Below the pieces are notes generated by a model that was not told the DNA's origin, did not search any database, and saw nothing but the letters and a program-made list of their open reading frames with translations. Positions 16,084 through 26,827 of a DNA stretch of 50,595 nt are shown here, piece by piece. Source of the DNA: Tissierellia bacterium (GTDB taxonomy: Bacteria; Bacillota; Clostridia; Tissierellales; Tissierellaceae); NCBI GenBank assembly GCA_028708575.1, contig JAQVYQ010000006.1:1-50595 (forward strand), given 5' to 3'. Position 1 is the stretch's first letter; each line of letters opens with the position of its first letter. The position numbers and the translations under genes were made by a program.

Positions 16084-17037
16084 ATGAGGAGAAGAAAAAG
16101 GAGAAGAAAAAGAAATGATAGCTATTTTATAATGATACTATCATGTTTGTTAGTTTTAAATATTGGTTTTTTAATATATAGACTTGTTAGTAATAATTTT
16201 AGGCTAGGAAGTATTAGTACTGGCCTAAATAAAGATATTGCCCAAGAGAAAGATGTAGATGATCAGGGCGAATTAGAGTACAAATATGATTATATAATTG
16301 ACAGATTAGATGAATATGAAAGTCTAATAATAATAAGGGAATCAAATGGGATAAGCTCCATAGAAAATATACCGGAACCCTTAAATATAGAAAAAGTAAA
16401 AGTAGACAAACAAAAACCTTATATTCTAATGTATCATACACACGCTACAGAATCATTTTTAGTGGAGGATGAAACACTTTATCACAACCAAGATACCAGT
16501 AAGAATATGGCCAACATAGGACAAATAATGGCTAAAGTATTAGAAGCTAAGGGACATAAAGTAGACCATGTTAAGACCTTACATGATATACCTTCCTATA
16601 GCAAGTCCTATTCTAGATCAAGTACTACAATAAATAACAAGAAGGCAGAAAATAATAATTTGAAGATATTTTTAGATTTACATCGTGATGGGGTCGATAT
16701 AAATGCAGATTATAAGGAAAAATTTTTGAAAACTGCAAGAATTGATATAAATGGCATTAGAACAGCCACTTTTTCTCTAGTAGTTGGTCCAGATGCTGAA
16801 AACTATGAACAAGTACTAAACTTTGCCAAATATATAAAGGCTGTATCTGATGCATTATATCCTAATCTATGTACTGGTATTATTGTAAAACCCTATGGGA
16901 AATATAATTTGAATGTTTCGAATTTCTCAGCACTAATCGAAGTTGGAAGCAATTTAGTTACCCAAGAGGAGGCTTCAGAAACGGCAAAACTAATAGGAGA
17001 AATAATGAGTTTAGTAATAGATAGCATAATTGAATAG
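16084..17037 (+). CDS. spoIIP: Stage II sporulation protein P
   Basis: SpoIIP is the peptidoglycan amidase/endopeptidase of the SpoIIDMP engulfment machine. The 317-residue product has a very basic N-terminus (RRRKRRRKR), one membrane anchor (about 15-33) and an extracytoplasmic zinc amidase domain. That domain shows MYHTHATESF, LDLHRDGVD and the late Glu of ALIEVGSN. The ATG at 16084 follows AGGGAGTG. It comes directly after gpr. Confidence 0.94.
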   Translation: MRRRKRRRKRNDSYFIMILSCLLVLNIGFLIYRLVSNNFRLGSISTGLNKDIAQEKDVDDQGELEYKYDYIIDRLDEYESLIIIRESNGISSIENIPEPLNIEKVKVDKQKPYILMYHTHATESFLVEDETLYHNQDTSKNMANIGQIMAKVLEAKGHKVDHVKTLHDIPSYSKSYSRSSTTINNKKAENNNLKIFLDLHRDGVDINADYKEKFLKTARIDINGIRTATFSLVVGPDAENYEQVLNFAKYIKAVSDALYPNLCTGIIVKPYGKYNLNVSNFSALIEVGSNLVTQEEASETAKLIGEIMSLVIDSIIE

Positions 17038-17040
17038 AAT

Positions 17041-17068
17041 TTGAATAATGGTTACAAAGTGTTATAAT
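17041..17068 (+). promoter_or_regulatory. Promoter of the signal peptidase gene
   Basis: TTGAAT (17041-17046), 16 bases, TATAAT (17063-17068), then AGGAGG at 17088. A vegetative sigma-A type promoter, placed just after the spoIIP stop. Confidence 0.5.
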
Positions 17069-17102
17069 ACTAATAGTAATAATTTCTAGGAGGTAGTATG
17101 TT

Positions 17103-17657
17103 TTGGATAATATAAATGATAAAGAACCCAAAAGCGAAGCTTTTGAATGGATAAAAAGCATAGCAATTGCAGTTATAATTGCTATTTTGATAAAGACTTT
17201 TATTTTTAATACAACATATGTATTAGGAAATTCTATGTACCCAACTTTACATGAAAGAGATAGATTATTTGCTATTAAGATACCATTATATTTTAGTGGA
17301 CCTGATAGAGGAGATGTAATTGTACTACAGGCTCCAGATAGTATTGAAAAGGACTATATCAAAAGAGTTATTGGAATAGAAGGGGATACAGTTGAAATTA
17401 TGGATGGGAAGGTATTTTTAAATGGTGAAATACTTGTTGAGGACTATATAGATTCAAATGCCTATACTCATATTTATAATGAAAGTTCATGGACAGTGGC
17501 AAAAGAACATGTGTTTGTTTTAGGCGATAATAGAGAAGAAGGAGCTAGTAAAGATAGTAGATATTTTGGATGTATCAATATTGATTCAGTAAAAGGAATA
17601 ACTGATTTTAGATATTTTCCTATTGATAATAGATTTGGAAATATAAATAAAGAATAA
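17103..17657 (+). CDS. lepB: Signal peptidase I
   Basis: This type I signal peptidase removes signal peptides at the outer face of the membrane. It has 184 residues, one N-terminal membrane segment (about 17-36), catalytic Ser44 in GNSMYPTL and the general-base Lys87 in DYIKRVIG, plus the GDNR box (LGDNREEGASKDSR). The TTG at 17103 is used because AGGAGG lies nine bases before it; the ATG at 17098 is out of frame and stops at once. It is inserted between spoIIP and lepA compared with B. subtilis. Confidence 0.93.
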   Translation: MDNINDKEPKSEAFEWIKSIAIAVIIAILIKTFIFNTTYVLGNSMYPTLHERDRLFAIKIPLYFSGPDRGDVIVLQAPDSIEKDYIKRVIGIEGDTVEIMDGKVFLNGEILVEDYIDSNAYTHIYNESSWTVAKEHVFVLGDNREEGASKDSRYFGCINIDSVKGITDFRYFPIDNRFGNINKE

Positions 17658-17727
17658 AACTTACAAAATTAGGAGTTAATTTGTATATTACTTTCATTTT
17701 ATGGAGAATCTATATTTGGTGATAAAT

Positions 17728-17952
17728 ATGGAAACCAGAATGAAAAGGTATGAAAAAAGAAAGAGAAGATTTTTCTTTGGATTTCTTAAATTAATAACAT
17801 TGATATGTTTGTTTAGTGTTCTCATTTATTTATTGTTTGAGGTAAATAATACGATTAAAGAATTAAATTTATTGGAGAACACAGCATTATTAGAAATAGA
17901 TTTTTCTAATAAATCAATTTCTATATTTGGGAATACATATTATACGAAATGA
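17728..17952 (+). CDS. Small single-pass membrane protein
   Basis: This ~74-residue product has a basic cytoplasmic head (RMKRYEKRKRR), one membrane segment (about 18-38) and a short outer tail. The start is set at ATG 17728, preceded by GGTGAT; an in-frame ATG at 17701 lacks a binding site. It occupies the position of yqxA upstream of lepA in B. subtilis but shows no visible likeness. A terminator follows at once. Function unknown. Confidence 0.55.
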   Translation: METRMKRYEKRKRRFFFGFLKLITLICLFSVLIYLLFEVNNTIKELNLLENTALLEIDFSNKSISIFGNTYYTK

Positions 17953-17979
17953 AAGACCAGGTTCCTGGTCTTTTGTTTT
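17953..17979 (+). terminator. Rho-independent terminator upstream of lepA
   Basis: AAGACCA/TGGTCTT stem with GGTTCC loop (17953-17972), extendable to nine pairs and followed by TTTTGTTTT. Confidence 0.85.
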
Positions 17980-18005
17980 ACATAATAATCAAATTTTGTT
18001 ATAAT
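17977..18005 (+). promoter_or_regulatory. Promoter of lepA-hemW
   Basis: TTTACA (17977-17982), 17 bases, TATAAT (18000-18005). It begins within the T-tail of the preceding terminator and drives lepA, whose ATG is 36 bases on. Confidence 0.55.
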
Positions 18006-18041
18006 CATGAATAGACGCTTTGATTTTAAAGGAGGAAGAGC

Positions 18042-19853
18042 ATGCAAATAAAGCAAGAAAACATAAGGAATTTTTCCATAATAGCTCATATAGATCATGG
18101 TAAATCAACATTAGCTGATAGGCTAATAGAGAATACTGGAATGCTAACAACAAGAGAAATGCAAGAACAAGTCCTGGATAGTATGGATTTAGAAAGAGAA
18201 AGAGGAATAACTATTAAATTAAAGTCTATAAGGCTCATTTATAAGGCTGCAGATGGAGAAGATTACATATTGAATCTAATAGATACTCCAGGACATGTGG
18301 ACTTTAATTATGAAGTTTCAAGATCTTTGGCAGCATGTGAAGGGGCAATTTTAGTTGTTGATGCAACACAGGGTGTTGAGGCACAAACCCTTGCCAATGT
18401 TTATCTAGCCTTGGATCAAGATTTGGAGATAGTGCCTGTAATTAATAAAATTGATTTACCAAGTGCAAGACCTAATGAAGTTAAAAAAGAAGTTGAAGAT
18501 ATTATTGGGATTGATTGCCAAGATGCTCCTTTGATTTCAGCTAAAGAAGGCTTAAATATAGATCAAGTTTTAGAAAGCATCGTCAAGAATGTTCCTCGAC
18601 CAACAGGAGATAAAAATGCTCCTTTAAAAGCTTTAATATTTGACTCCTACTATGATTCTTATAAAGGGGTTACTTGTTTTATTAGAGTAAAAGAGGGCAC
18701 TATAAAGCCAGGTATGAATATTAAGATGATGGCAACTGGAAAAACTTTTGAAGTAATAGAAGTTGGAATAAATACTTCTAGACATATAAGTACAAAACAA
18801 CTTGAAGCAGGTGAAGTAGGATATGTTACAGCAAGCATAAAAAATGTAACAGAAACTAGAGTAGGGGATACTATAACTGATGTGGACAATCCTGCTAAGG
18901 AACCCTTACCAGGATATAAAAAGGTACTTCCTATGGTTTATTGTGGAATATATCCTGCTGAAGGTGAAGATTTTAATACTGTTAGGGATGCACTTGAAAA
19001 ACTTCAAGTAAATGATGCATCTCTAGTTTTTGAGCCAGAAACCTCTGTTGCATTAGGATTTGGATTTAGATGCGGATTTCTAGGTCTACTTCATATGGAA
19101 ATAATTCAAGAAAGACTTGAAAGAGAATTTGATTTAAATATAATAACAACAGCTCCTAGTGTTATTTATAAAATTAAGAAAAACGATGGTGAAATATTGG
19201 AAATTCAAAATCCTTCTAATTTACCACCAACCACAGAAGTTGAATATATGGAAGAACCAATAGTAAATGCTTCTATAATGACACCAACAGACTATGTAGG
19301 TGCTATCATGGAATTATGTCAGAATAAACGTGGCGCGTTTTTGAATATGGAGTATCTTGAAGAAACGAGAGTAGTATTACATTATGAATTACCTTTAAAT
19401 GAAGTTATTTATGATTTCTTTGATGCATTGAAATCTAAGACTAGAGGGTATGCTTCTCTTGACTATGAACTTAAAGGTTATAAAAGAAGTGAGCTATTGA
19501 AACTAGATATATTAATAAATGGAGAACTAGTAGATGCATTTTCCTTGATTGTCCATGAGGAAAAAGCTTATGAAAGGGGTAGAACTATAGCTGAAAGGTT
19601 AGTAGATGTGATCCCAAGGCATCAATTTGCTGTTCCTATACAAGCATCAGTTGGCGGCAAAATAATTGCTAGAGAGACTATTAGAGCTTTGAGAAAAGAT
19701 GTATTGGCAAAATGTTATGGTGGAGATATATCCAGAAAGAAGAAACTATTAGAGAAACAAAAAGAAGGTAAGAAACGTATGAGATCAATAGGTGCAGTAG
19801 ATGTACCTCAAGAAGCTTTCTTATCTGTTTTAAAATATGATGAAAAGAAATGA
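18042..19853 (+). CDS. lepA: Elongation factor 4 (LepA)
   Basis: A translational GTPase that binds ribosomes and is associated with back-translocation and ribosome biogenesis. Its 603 residues have full family length. G1 is AHIDHGKST (15-23), switch I has RGITIK, G3 DTPGHVDF, G4 NKID. The LepA-specific C-terminal domain ends [20 protein letters not shown]. The ATG follows AAAGGAGG. The hemW gene begins right at its end, as in B. subtilis. Confidence 0.97.
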   Translation: MQIKQENIRNFSIIAHIDHGKSTLADRLIENTGMLTTREMQEQVLDSMDLERERGITIKLKSIRLIYKAADGEDYILNLIDTPGHVDFNYEVSRSLAACEGAILVVDATQGVEAQTLANVYLALDQDLEIVPVINKIDLPSARPNEVKKEVEDIIGIDCQDAPLISAKEGLNIDQVLESIVKNVPRPTGDKNAPLKALIFDSYYDSYKGVTCFIRVKEGTIKPGMNIKMMATGKTFEVIEVGINTSRHISTKQLEAGEVGYVTASIKNVTETRVGDTITDVDNPAKEPLPGYKKVLPMVYCGIYPAEGEDFNTVRDALEKLQVNDASLVFEPETSVALGFGFRCGFLGLLHMEIIQERLEREFDLNIITTAPSVIYKIKKNDGEILEIQNPSNLPPTTEVEYMEEPIVNASIMTPTDYVGAIMELCQNKRGAFLNMEYLEETRVVLHYELPLNEVIYDFFDALKSKTRGYASLDYELKGYKRSELLKLDILINGELVDAFSLIVHEEKAYERGRTIAERLVDVIPRHQFAVPIQASVGGKIIARETIRALRKDVLAKCYGGDISRKKKLLEKQKEGKKRMRSIGAVDVPQEAFLSVLKYDEKK

Positions 19854-19857
19854 TTCT

Positions 19858-20994
19858 ATGAAAAATTTTAGCCTTTATATACACATTCCTTTTTGTGAGA
19901 GAAAGTGTTATTATTGCGATTTCACGTCATATGCAAAAAATGGTATGGACATAGGTAGATATATGTCAAATTTGAATAAAGAAATTTCCATGTATAAAGA
20001 TATACTTTCTGATTTTACTCTAAGTACGATTTTCATTGGCGGTGGAACTCCATCGTCAATTGACACTGTATATATAGAAAAAACATTGGAAAATGTTTAT
20101 AGAACATTTGATATAAGAAAATTAAATGAAGTGACAATTGAGATTAACCCTGGTACATTGAACAGACAAAAAATTAAGAGTTATAAAGATTCTGGTATTA
20201 ATAGAATAAGCTTAGGACTACAATCATTAAATGATAATATTTTAAAAACTATTGGTAGAATCCATTCATCTAAGGATTTTTTTGATTCTTTTCATATGTT
20301 AAGAGAAGAAGGGTTCCATAATATTAATGTGGATTTGATGTTTGGATTGCCTGGACAAGATCTTCCTACTTTAGAAAATACTCTAATAAAAGTAATTGAC
20401 TTAGATGTAGACCATATATCACTTTATGGTCTTATTATAGAGAATGGAACATTAATAAAGAACTGGTATGATAGAGGGTTATTAGATTTACCCAATGAAG
20501 ATTTGGAGAGATTAATGTATCATAAATCTCTTGGACTACTTAAAGAAAACAATTATGAACATTATGAAGTATCCAATTTTTCAAAGGCAGGAAAAGAATG
20601 TAAGCACAATTTAACATATTGGAAAGTAGAGCCTTATTTAGGTGTTGGCTTAAATAGCCATTCCAATTTATTTAATAAGAGGTTTTGGAATCATTCAAAA
20701 TTAGCAAGCTATAATAAATTGATAGAAAGCCATATACTTCCAGTAGAAGGAGAAGAAATAATTGATAAGAACATGGAGATTGCTGAATATTGCATTATGG
20801 GTTTAAGATTAAAAAGTGGAATAAATAAGAACGAATATTTGTTTAGATTTAACGAAAAAATTGATAATCGATATAGAAAAATAATCGATAAGCATGTTCA
20901 TAATAATTTAATAAAAGAGAATTATAATAGTATTACATTAACAAATAAAGGGTTGGACTTATCGAATTTAGTAGAAGTAGATTTTATGCCATAA
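19858..20994 (+). CDS. hemW: Radical SAM heme chaperone HemW
   Basis: HemW is a radical SAM protein related to coproporphyrinogen dehydrogenase HemN, but it acts in heme delivery rather than oxidation. The cluster motif is CERKCYYC (Cys13, Cys17, Cys20), preceded by LYIHIPF. The GGGTPS and GLQSLND motifs follow, and the HemW C-terminal part includes HNLTYWK. ATG 19858 (378 residues) gives the usual short N-terminus. The frame is open from ATG 19837 inside lepA, so a seven-residue longer form is possible. No strong binding site is visible, suggesting coupling to lepA. Confidence 0.9.
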   Translation: MKNFSLYIHIPFCERKCYYCDFTSYAKNGMDIGRYMSNLNKEISMYKDILSDFTLSTIFIGGGTPSSIDTVYIEKTLENVYRTFDIRKLNEVTIEINPGTLNRQKIKSYKDSGINRISLGLQSLNDNILKTIGRIHSSKDFFDSFHMLREEGFHNINVDLMFGLPGQDLPTLENTLIKVIDLDVDHISLYGLIIENGTLIKNWYDRGLLDLPNEDLERLMYHKSLGLLKENNYEHYEVSNFSKAGKECKHNLTYWKVEPYLGVGLNSHSNLFNKRFWNHSKLASYNKLIESHILPVEGEEIIDKNMEIAEYCIMGLRLKSGINKNEYLFRFNEKIDNRYRKIIDKHVHNNLIKENYNSITLTNKGLDLSNLVEVDFMP

Positions 20995-21007
20995 GCATAA
21001 AAAGGTA

Positions 21008-21036
21008 TTGACAAAGGTCAATTCAAGTGGTAATTT
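21008..21036 (+). promoter_or_regulatory. Promoter of the hrcA-grpE-dnaK operon
   Basis: A consensus TTGACA (21008-21013) is followed after 17 bases by TAATTT (21031-21036). The -10 is weak but the CIRCE operator lies directly downstream, as expected for a heat-shock promoter. Confidence 0.6.
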
Positions 21037-21048
21037 ATTATTATAGAA

Positions 21049-21075
21049 TTAGCACTCGGAAGAGGGGAGTGCTAA
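21049..21075. promoter_or_regulatory. CIRCE operator (HrcA binding site)
   Basis: TTAGCACTC (21049-21057), a 9-base spacer, GAGTGCTAA (21067-21075). This is a perfect match to the CIRCE inverted repeat. It lies 28 bases before the hrcA ATG, so HrcA represses its own operon. Confidence 0.97.
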
Positions 21076-21103
21076 TAGCATCCAAGATAAAGAGGTGAAA
21101 AGT

Positions 21104-22141
21104 ATGTTGGATGAAAGAAAATTAAAGGTCCTATATGCTATAATTAATAGTTACATTATTAGTGCAGAACCAATAGGTTCTAGAACTTTATCTAAGCATT
21201 ATGATATTGGCGTAAGCCCTGCGACTATAAGAAATGAAATGTCCGATCTTGAAGAGCTAGGCTTGTTAAACAAGCCCCATTCATCTGCAGGTAGAGTACC
21301 ATCTGATAAGGCATATAGATTATATGTAGATAGTTTATTATTAAACAACTCAACAATTGATGAGTATAAAAAACAAAAAATCAAAGATATTTTGATTAGC
21401 AAATCTCAAGAGGTGGATCACTTATTGCAAACATCTGCTAAAGTTTTGTCTGAGATTACAAATCATATAGCACTTGTAATATCACCACATCTAGAAAATA
21501 GCAAGATAAAACATATTCAATTGGTATTAGTAAGTGATAATCAAGTTTTATTAGTCATTGTTAATAATTCAGATATTATAAGAAGTACTATTTTTAAAGT
21601 TGATAATCAAATTTCACCTGATCAGTTAAATACAATTTCAAATTTCTTGAATGAGAAGTTAAATAATTTACCTCTTAATAAACTCAATGATGTACTCAAT
21701 ATGGGGTTGTTAGATGAATTGTACGAATATAAAGGAGTATTAAAAGAGCTAATCCCTATATTGAATGAATCTGTATATGATTCAGAAGATGTTGAATTAT
21801 ATTATGATGGAGTTGCTAGATTATTAAACTATCCTGAATATAAGGATATAAATAAAGCAAAAACAATTTTATCTTTTATAGAAGATAAAGACAAGATATT
21901 AGAAATGCTTTTAAAAGAAAATCTAGGAAATGGAATTGAGATTGTTATTGGTGAAGAGAATGTTTATGACCAATTAAAAGAAAGTAGTATCGTAACTGCA
22001 ACTTATAATATTGATGGGAAGACCATAGGGAAAATTGGTTTATTAGGTCCTACAAGAATGGATTATTATAAGTTAATCAATGTTTTGAGATTATTTTCTG
22101 TAAACATATCTGAAATTCTAGAGATGGAATTTAGAAAGTAA
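21104..22141 (+). CDS. hrcA: Heat-inducible transcription repressor HrcA
   Basis: HrcA represses the chaperone genes by binding CIRCE, with its activity set by GroEL. The 345-residue product has an N-terminal winged helix (GSRTLSKHYDIGVSPATIRNEM) and the HrcA core domain, ending in TRMDYYKLINVLR. The ATG at 21104 has AGAGGTG six bases upstream. It is first in the operon with grpE and dnaK and follows a perfect CIRCE. Confidence 0.96.
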   Translation: MLDERKLKVLYAIINSYIISAEPIGSRTLSKHYDIGVSPATIRNEMSDLEELGLLNKPHSSAGRVPSDKAYRLYVDSLLLNNSTIDEYKKQKIKDILISKSQEVDHLLQTSAKVLSEITNHIALVISPHLENSKIKHIQLVLVSDNQVLLVIVNNSDIIRSTIFKVDNQISPDQLNTISNFLNEKLNNLPLNKLNDVLNMGLLDELYEYKGVLKELIPILNESVYDSEDVELYYDGVARLLNYPEYKDINKAKTILSFIEDKDKILEMLLKENLGNGIEIVIGEENVYDQLKESSIVTATYNIDGKTIGKIGLLGPTRMDYYKLINVLRLFSVNISEILEMEFRK

Positions 22142-22156
22142 AGACGAGGTGAAATA

Positions 22157-22714
22157 ATGAATGCTAATAACGAAGATTTAAACAAAGAAGAGGAATTAAA
22201 AAAAGAAGAAGTAGAGGAAGAAGTAAATAATCAAAACATTGATGAGGATGTTAACAAGGAAGATTCAAATTCTAATGTATTTAATGCTAAGGATGATGAA
22301 ATCGATGATATGAAATCCAAATTAGCAAGATTGCAAGCAGATTTTGTGAATTTTAAGAGAAGAGCTGAAAAGGAAAAAGAGAGTTCTATAGACTATGGAA
22401 TAGAAACAATTGCATGTGGTTTACTTCCAATTATAGATAATTTCCAAAGAGCCATAAATAGTGAAGTAAATAAAGAAGATAGTTTTTATATAGGCATTAG
22501 CCTAATAGAACAACAATTAATAGAAATGCTGAAAAATAACTCTGTTCATGAAATAGAATGTTTAGGCAAAGAATTTGATCCAAATTTCCATCATGCAGTT
22601 ACTATGGAAGAATCAGATGAATATGAATCTGGCCTTGTGATTGAAATTCTACAAAAAGGATATATGTTAAAAGATAAAGTATTAAGACCATCAATGGTTA
22701 AAGTATCGAAATAA
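22157..22714 (+). CDS. grpE: Nucleotide exchange factor GrpE
   Basis: GrpE releases ADP from DnaK. The 185-residue product has an acidic, low-complexity N-terminus, a long helix (about 50-80, [20 protein letters not shown]), and the C-terminal beta domain ([29 protein letters not shown]) that touches DnaK. It lies 15 bases after hrcA, in the same operon. Confidence 0.96.
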   Translation: MNANNEDLNKEEELKKEEVEEEVNNQNIDEDVNKEDSNSNVFNAKDDEIDDMKSKLARLQADFVNFKRRAEKEKESSIDYGIETIACGLLPIIDNFQRAINSEVNKEDSFYIGISLIEQQLIEMLKNNSVHEIECLGKEFDPNFHHAVTMEESDEYESGLVIEILQKGYMLKDKVLRPSMVKVSK

Positions 22715-22733
22715 TTTAGGGAGGAATATATAT

Positions 22734-24551
22734 ATGGGAAAGATTATAGGAATAGACTTAGGTACAACTAATTCATGTGTGGCAGTTATGGAAGGTGGAG
22801 AACCTACAGTTATACCCAATGCAGAAGGTAACAGAACTACTCCTTCTGTAGTTGCATTTACTAAAGAAGGTGAAAGACTAGTTGGTGAAACTGCTAGAAG
22901 GCAAGCAGTTACTAATCCAGAAAAAACTATAGCATCTATAAAAAGGGAAATGGGTACTGATCATAAAGTAAAAATAGATGATAAAAACTATACTCCAGAA
23001 GAAATATCTGCTATGGTATTACAAAAAATAAAAGCAGATGTAGAGAGCTATTTAGGTGAAACCGTAGAAGAAGCTGTAATTACAGTTCCTGCATATTTTA
23101 CAGACAGTCAAAGGCAGGCAACTAAAGATGCTGGGAAAATTGCTGGATTAGAAGTAAAGAGAATAATAAATGAACCAACAGCGGCTGCATTAGCTTATGG
23201 TATGGATAAAGAAGAAGGCCAACGTAAGATAATGGTATTTGATTTAGGTGGCGGTACCTTTGACGTTTCCATATTGGAAATAGGAGATGGAGTATTTGAA
23301 GTACTTTCTACTAGAGGAAATAACAAACTTGGTGGAGATGACTTTGATAATGAGCTAATAAAATATATTAATGGAGAATTTAAGAAAGAAAATGGTGTTG
23401 ATTTAGCTATAGATAAAATGGCATTACAAAGATTGAAAGAGGCTGCTGAAAAGGCGAAGAAAGAATTGTCATCCACAATGTCGACTAATATAAATCTACC
23501 ATTTATAACAGCGACTGCAGCTGGTCCACAACATTTAAATATGGATATAACAAGAGCTAAATTTGATGAATTGACTTCTTATTTAGTAGATAAAACATTA
23601 GAACCAGTAAGAGCTGCTATTAAAGACTCTGGTTTATCTACTTCAGATATAGATAAAGTTTTACTTGTTGGTGGTTCAACTAGAATTCCAGCTGTTCAAG
23701 AAGCTGTAAAGAAACTAATTGGAAAAGAACCTCAAAAAGATATAAATCCAGATGAATGTGTTGCTATAGGTGCAGCAGTACAAGGTGGGGTTTTAAGTGG
23801 TGAAGTTAAGGATATTTTATTATTAGATGTTACTCCACTTTCATTAGGTATTGAAACACTGGGAGGAGTTACAACAAGGTTGATAGAGAAAAATACAACT
23901 ATACCAACTAAGAAATCACAAGTGTTCTCCACTGCGTCTGACAATCAAACGTCAGTAGATATTCACGTTCTTCAAGGTGAACGACAAATGGCAAATGATA
24001 ATGTAACACTTGGAAGATTCCAACTTACTGGTATAGCACTAGCACCAAGAGGAGTTCCACAAATAGAAGTAACATTTGATATAGATGCCAATGGTATAGT
24101 AAATGTTAGTGCAAAAGATTTAGGAACTGGTAAAGAACAAAAGATTACAATAACAGCTTCAACAAAGATGTCCGATGATGAAATTCAACAAAAAGTAAAA
24201 GAAGCTGAAAGATTTGCTGAAGAGGATGAGAATAAAAAGAAATCTATAGAAACCAGAAATAATGCTGATTCAATGGTTTATCAAACAGAAAAAGCTTTAA
24301 AGGAATTAGAAGGCAAGATTTCTGAAGATGAAAAAGCTGATGTTAATTCTAAATTGGATGCTTTAAAGAAATCCTTAGAGGGAGAAGATATAGATGATAT
24401 TAAGAATAAAACTGAAGAGTTAACTCAAAGTTTTTACAAGATATCAGAAAAAATTTATAGCCAAACTCAAGAAAATGGAGAAGGGGCAGCTCCAGAAGAT
24501 GATGTCGTAGATGCTGATTATGAAGTTGTGGACGAAGACGAAGAAGAGTAG
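22734..24551 (+). CDS. dnaK: Chaperone DnaK (Hsp70)
   Basis: This 605-residue Hsp70 has the ATPase domain signatures [22 protein letters not shown] and [11 protein letters not shown]. It also has the linker [10 protein letters not shown], a substrate-binding domain, a helical lid and an acidic Asp/Glu tail ([13 protein letters not shown]). GGGAGG precedes the ATG. It is the last gene before a strong terminator and is controlled by CIRCE upstream of hrcA. Confidence 0.98.
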   Translation: MGKIIGIDLGTTNSCVAVMEGGEPTVIPNAEGNRTTPSVVAFTKEGERLVGETARRQAVTNPEKTIASIKREMGTDHKVKIDDKNYTPEEISAMVLQKIKADVESYLGETVEEAVITVPAYFTDSQRQATKDAGKIAGLEVKRIINEPTAAALAYGMDKEEGQRKIMVFDLGGGTFDVSILEIGDGVFEVLSTRGNNKLGGDDFDNELIKYINGEFKKENGVDLAIDKMALQRLKEAAEKAKKELSSTMSTNINLPFITATAAGPQHLNMDITRAKFDELTSYLVDKTLEPVRAAIKDSGLSTSDIDKVLLVGGSTRIPAVQEAVKKLIGKEPQKDINPDECVAIGAAVQGGVLSGEVKDILLLDVTPLSLGIETLGGVTTRLIEKNTTIPTKKSQVFSTASDNQTSVDIHVLQGERQMANDNVTLGRFQLTGIALAPRGVPQIEVTFDIDANGIVNVSAKDLGTGKEQKITITASTKMSDDEIQQKVKEAERFAEEDENKKKSIETRNNADSMVYQTEKALKELEGKISEDEKADVNSKLDALKKSLEGEDIDDIKNKTEELTQSFYKISEKIYSQTQENGEGAAPEDDVVDADYEVVDEDEEE

Positions 24552-24575
24552 TAAAATACTAATAGTAATATAATA

Positions 24576-24614
24576 AACATAAGCTAAATCTAATGATTTA
24601 GCTTATGTTTTGTT
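24576..24614 (+). terminator. Strong terminator between dnaK and dnaJ
   Basis: A perfect 15-bp stem, AACATAAGCTAAATC (24576-24590) with GATTTAGCTTATGTT (24595-24609), has loop TAAT and is followed by TTGTT. It should limit read-through from the hrcA operon into dnaJ. Confidence 0.85.
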
Positions 24615-24643
24615 AAGTATAATTATGAAGGCTGGTGAATATT

Positions 24644-25762
24644 TTGGGAGATTATTATGAAGTATTAGGTATTGATAGGAATTCAACGAGTGATGAAATA
24701 AAAAGTGCCTATAGAAAGCTTGCTAAAAAGTATCACCCTGATTTAAATCCTGATGACAGTGATGCAGAACATAAGTTTAAAGAGGCAACTACTGCTTATG
24801 AAGTACTAATTGATGAGAATAAAAGAGCTAGATATGATAGATATGGAGAATCTGGAGTAAATGGTAACAATGCGGGTTCTGGATTTGGTGGATTTAATGA
24901 CATCTTTGATGATATCTTTGATATTTTTGGAGGTGGGTCTAGTGGTGGTAATGCACAAAGAAGAAAGAATGGACCAGTTAGAGGTTCGGACCTTAGATAT
25001 GAATTAAAACTGGAATTTGAAGAAGCAGTTTTCGGAGCTGAAAAAGAAATACAGATTAGAAGAACAGAAAACTGTTCAAAATGTGATGGATCCGGGGCTA
25101 AATCAGGTACTGAAAAAGAGACATGTCCTAAGTGTCATGGAAGTGGTCAAGTAAGATACACTCAACAATCTCCATTTGGACAATTTGTAAGAGTAGGAAC
25201 ATGTGATGAATGTAATGGATCTGGAGAAATTATTAAAGAAAAATGTCCTAAATGTCATGGGTCAGGAAGAGAAATTAAGAGTAGAAGAATAAATGCAAAA
25301 ATTCCTGCAGGAGTAGATAGTAACTCAATTATTACAATCAGAGGCGAAGGAGAACATGGACTTCGAGGAGGTAGCCCTGGAGACTTATATATTTATATAT
25401 CAGTTAAAGAAGATGAGATATTCAAAAGAGAAGGCAATAATATATTTTTAAATATACCAATTTCATTTACTGAGGCAGCCTTAGGCGCAAAAATAGTTGT
25501 GCCTACATTGGAAGGAAATGAGGACTATACTATAGCAGAAGGAACCCAAACAGGAACTCAATTCAGATTAAAGAGCAAGGGTGTACCAAGTATTCGTGGA
25601 GTAGGCAGAGGGGATTTATATTTTACTGTTGACGTCAAAGTACCTACAAAATTATCTGATAAACAAAGAGATTTGTTAATTGAATTAAGCCAAGAGCAAG
25701 GAGAAGAGCTGAAAGAAGAAAAGAAAGGCTTTTTTAAAAAAGTGAAAGACGTATTTAAATAG
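24644..25762 (+). CDS. dnaJ: Chaperone DnaJ (Hsp40)
   Basis: A co-chaperone that delivers substrates to DnaK and stimulates its ATPase. It has a J domain (about 1-67) with YHPDLNP, a Gly/Phe-rich region ([11 protein letters not shown]), four CxxCxGSG zinc repeats ([32 protein letters not shown]) and a C-terminal substrate domain. The start is taken as TTG 24644 ([10 protein letters not shown], 372 residues), spaced six bases from GGTG; GTG at 24635 adds three residues and is the alternative. A strong hairpin separates it from dnaK. Confidence 0.96.
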   Translation: MGDYYEVLGIDRNSTSDEIKSAYRKLAKKYHPDLNPDDSDAEHKFKEATTAYEVLIDENKRARYDRYGESGVNGNNAGSGFGGFNDIFDDIFDIFGGGSSGGNAQRRKNGPVRGSDLRYELKLEFEEAVFGAEKEIQIRRTENCSKCDGSGAKSGTEKETCPKCHGSGQVRYTQQSPFGQFVRVGTCDECNGSGEIIKEKCPKCHGSGREIKSRRINAKIPAGVDSNSIITIRGEGEHGLRGGSPGDLYIYISVKEDEIFKREGNNIFLNIPISFTEAALGAKIVVPTLEGNEDYTIAEGTQTGTQFRLKSKGVPSIRGVGRGDLYFTVDVKVPTKLSDKQRDLLIELSQEQGEELKEEKKGFFKKVKDVFK

Positions 25763-25883
25763 TAGTCGGCTAAAAGTGTTTGCTATTGGATTATATAGTA
25801 ATTACAATTTATTTATTGTATAATTAAACTAATCTATATCTTATGTTTCTTAATTAAATGAAATTAAAAAGGATGTGTATTTA

Positions 25884-26819
25884 ATGAAGTGGCTAGAGTT
25901 ACAGATAAAAACTACTGCTGAAAATGAAGATATAGTATCCTCTATATTGTACAAATATGGTGCTACTGGACTTGCTATAGAAGATCCAAATGATATACTT
26001 GAGTTATCAAGGACAGAAAATGACTGGGATTTCATTGATCCAGATCTTATTGATGTAGATTTTGATGGGATTATTATTAAAGCATACTATGAAATAGACA
26101 CAGGTATAGATTCTATTGTGGAAAAGATTAGTGATGAGATAGAAGTTAATCCAGTAAATGAAGGAAATAAACCTTTAGGGATAATTGAAACTTACGAAGT
26201 AGATGATAAGAATTGGGCAGATAACTGGAAAAAATATTTTTCTACAATAGTGATTAATAACCATATAATAATAAAGCCATCTTGGGAAGACTATGATGAA
26301 AAGATGGGAGATATTGTTATTGAACTTGATCCAGGAATGGCATTTGGCACTGGTTCTCACGAGACAACAATGATGTGTGCAGAAGCCTTAGATAAGCATA
26401 TTAACAAAAACTCTATTGTCTTTGATGTGGGATGTGGTAGTGGAATACTTAGTATAATAGCAGCTAAATTAGGCGCCAATAAGGTTACTGCTATAGATTT
26501 AGATAGTATGTCCATAAAAGTATCAAAAGAAAATGTAGAGAATAATAAGGTTAATGAAATAGTAAATGTTAAGCATGGCAATTTATTGGATGCTGTAGAA
26601 GGTAAAGCAGATATTGTAGTTGCTAACATAATAGCAGAGGTCTTAGTTGGAATGATAGAGAATCTAGATGATTATTTAGAAGAAAATGGGATATTTATTG
26701 GTTCAGGCATTATAAGTAGTAAAATCAATATGGTTAAGGAATCCCTATTAGAACATAATTTTAATATTATTGATTTGAAGGAAAATAATGGTTGGGCATG
26801 TCTTGTTGCAACTAAATAG
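25884..26819 (+). CDS. prmA: Ribosomal protein L11 methyltransferase
   Basis: PrmA trimethylates lysines of ribosomal protein L11 using S-adenosylmethionine. The 311-residue product has the N-terminal recognition domain (MKWLELQI) and a Rossmann methyltransferase domain with VFDVGCGSGIL and the catalytic-loop motif VVANIIAEVL. ATG 25884 matches the usual N-terminus; GTG 25875 is an alternative. It is followed after 8 bases by rsmE, as in B. subtilis. Confidence 0.95.
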   Translation: MKWLELQIKTTAENEDIVSSILYKYGATGLAIEDPNDILELSRTENDWDFIDPDLIDVDFDGIIIKAYYEIDTGIDSIVEKISDEIEVNPVNEGNKPLGIIETYEVDDKNWADNWKKYFSTIVINNHIIIKPSWEDYDEKMGDIVIELDPGMAFGTGSHETTMMCAEALDKHINKNSIVFDVGCGSGILSIIAAKLGANKVTAIDLDSMSIKVSKENVENNKVNEIVNVKHGNLLDAVEGKADIVVANIIAEVLVGMIENLDDYLEENGIFIGSGIISSKINMVKESLLEHNFNIIDLKENNGWACLVATK

Positions 26820-26827
26820 GTGATAAA

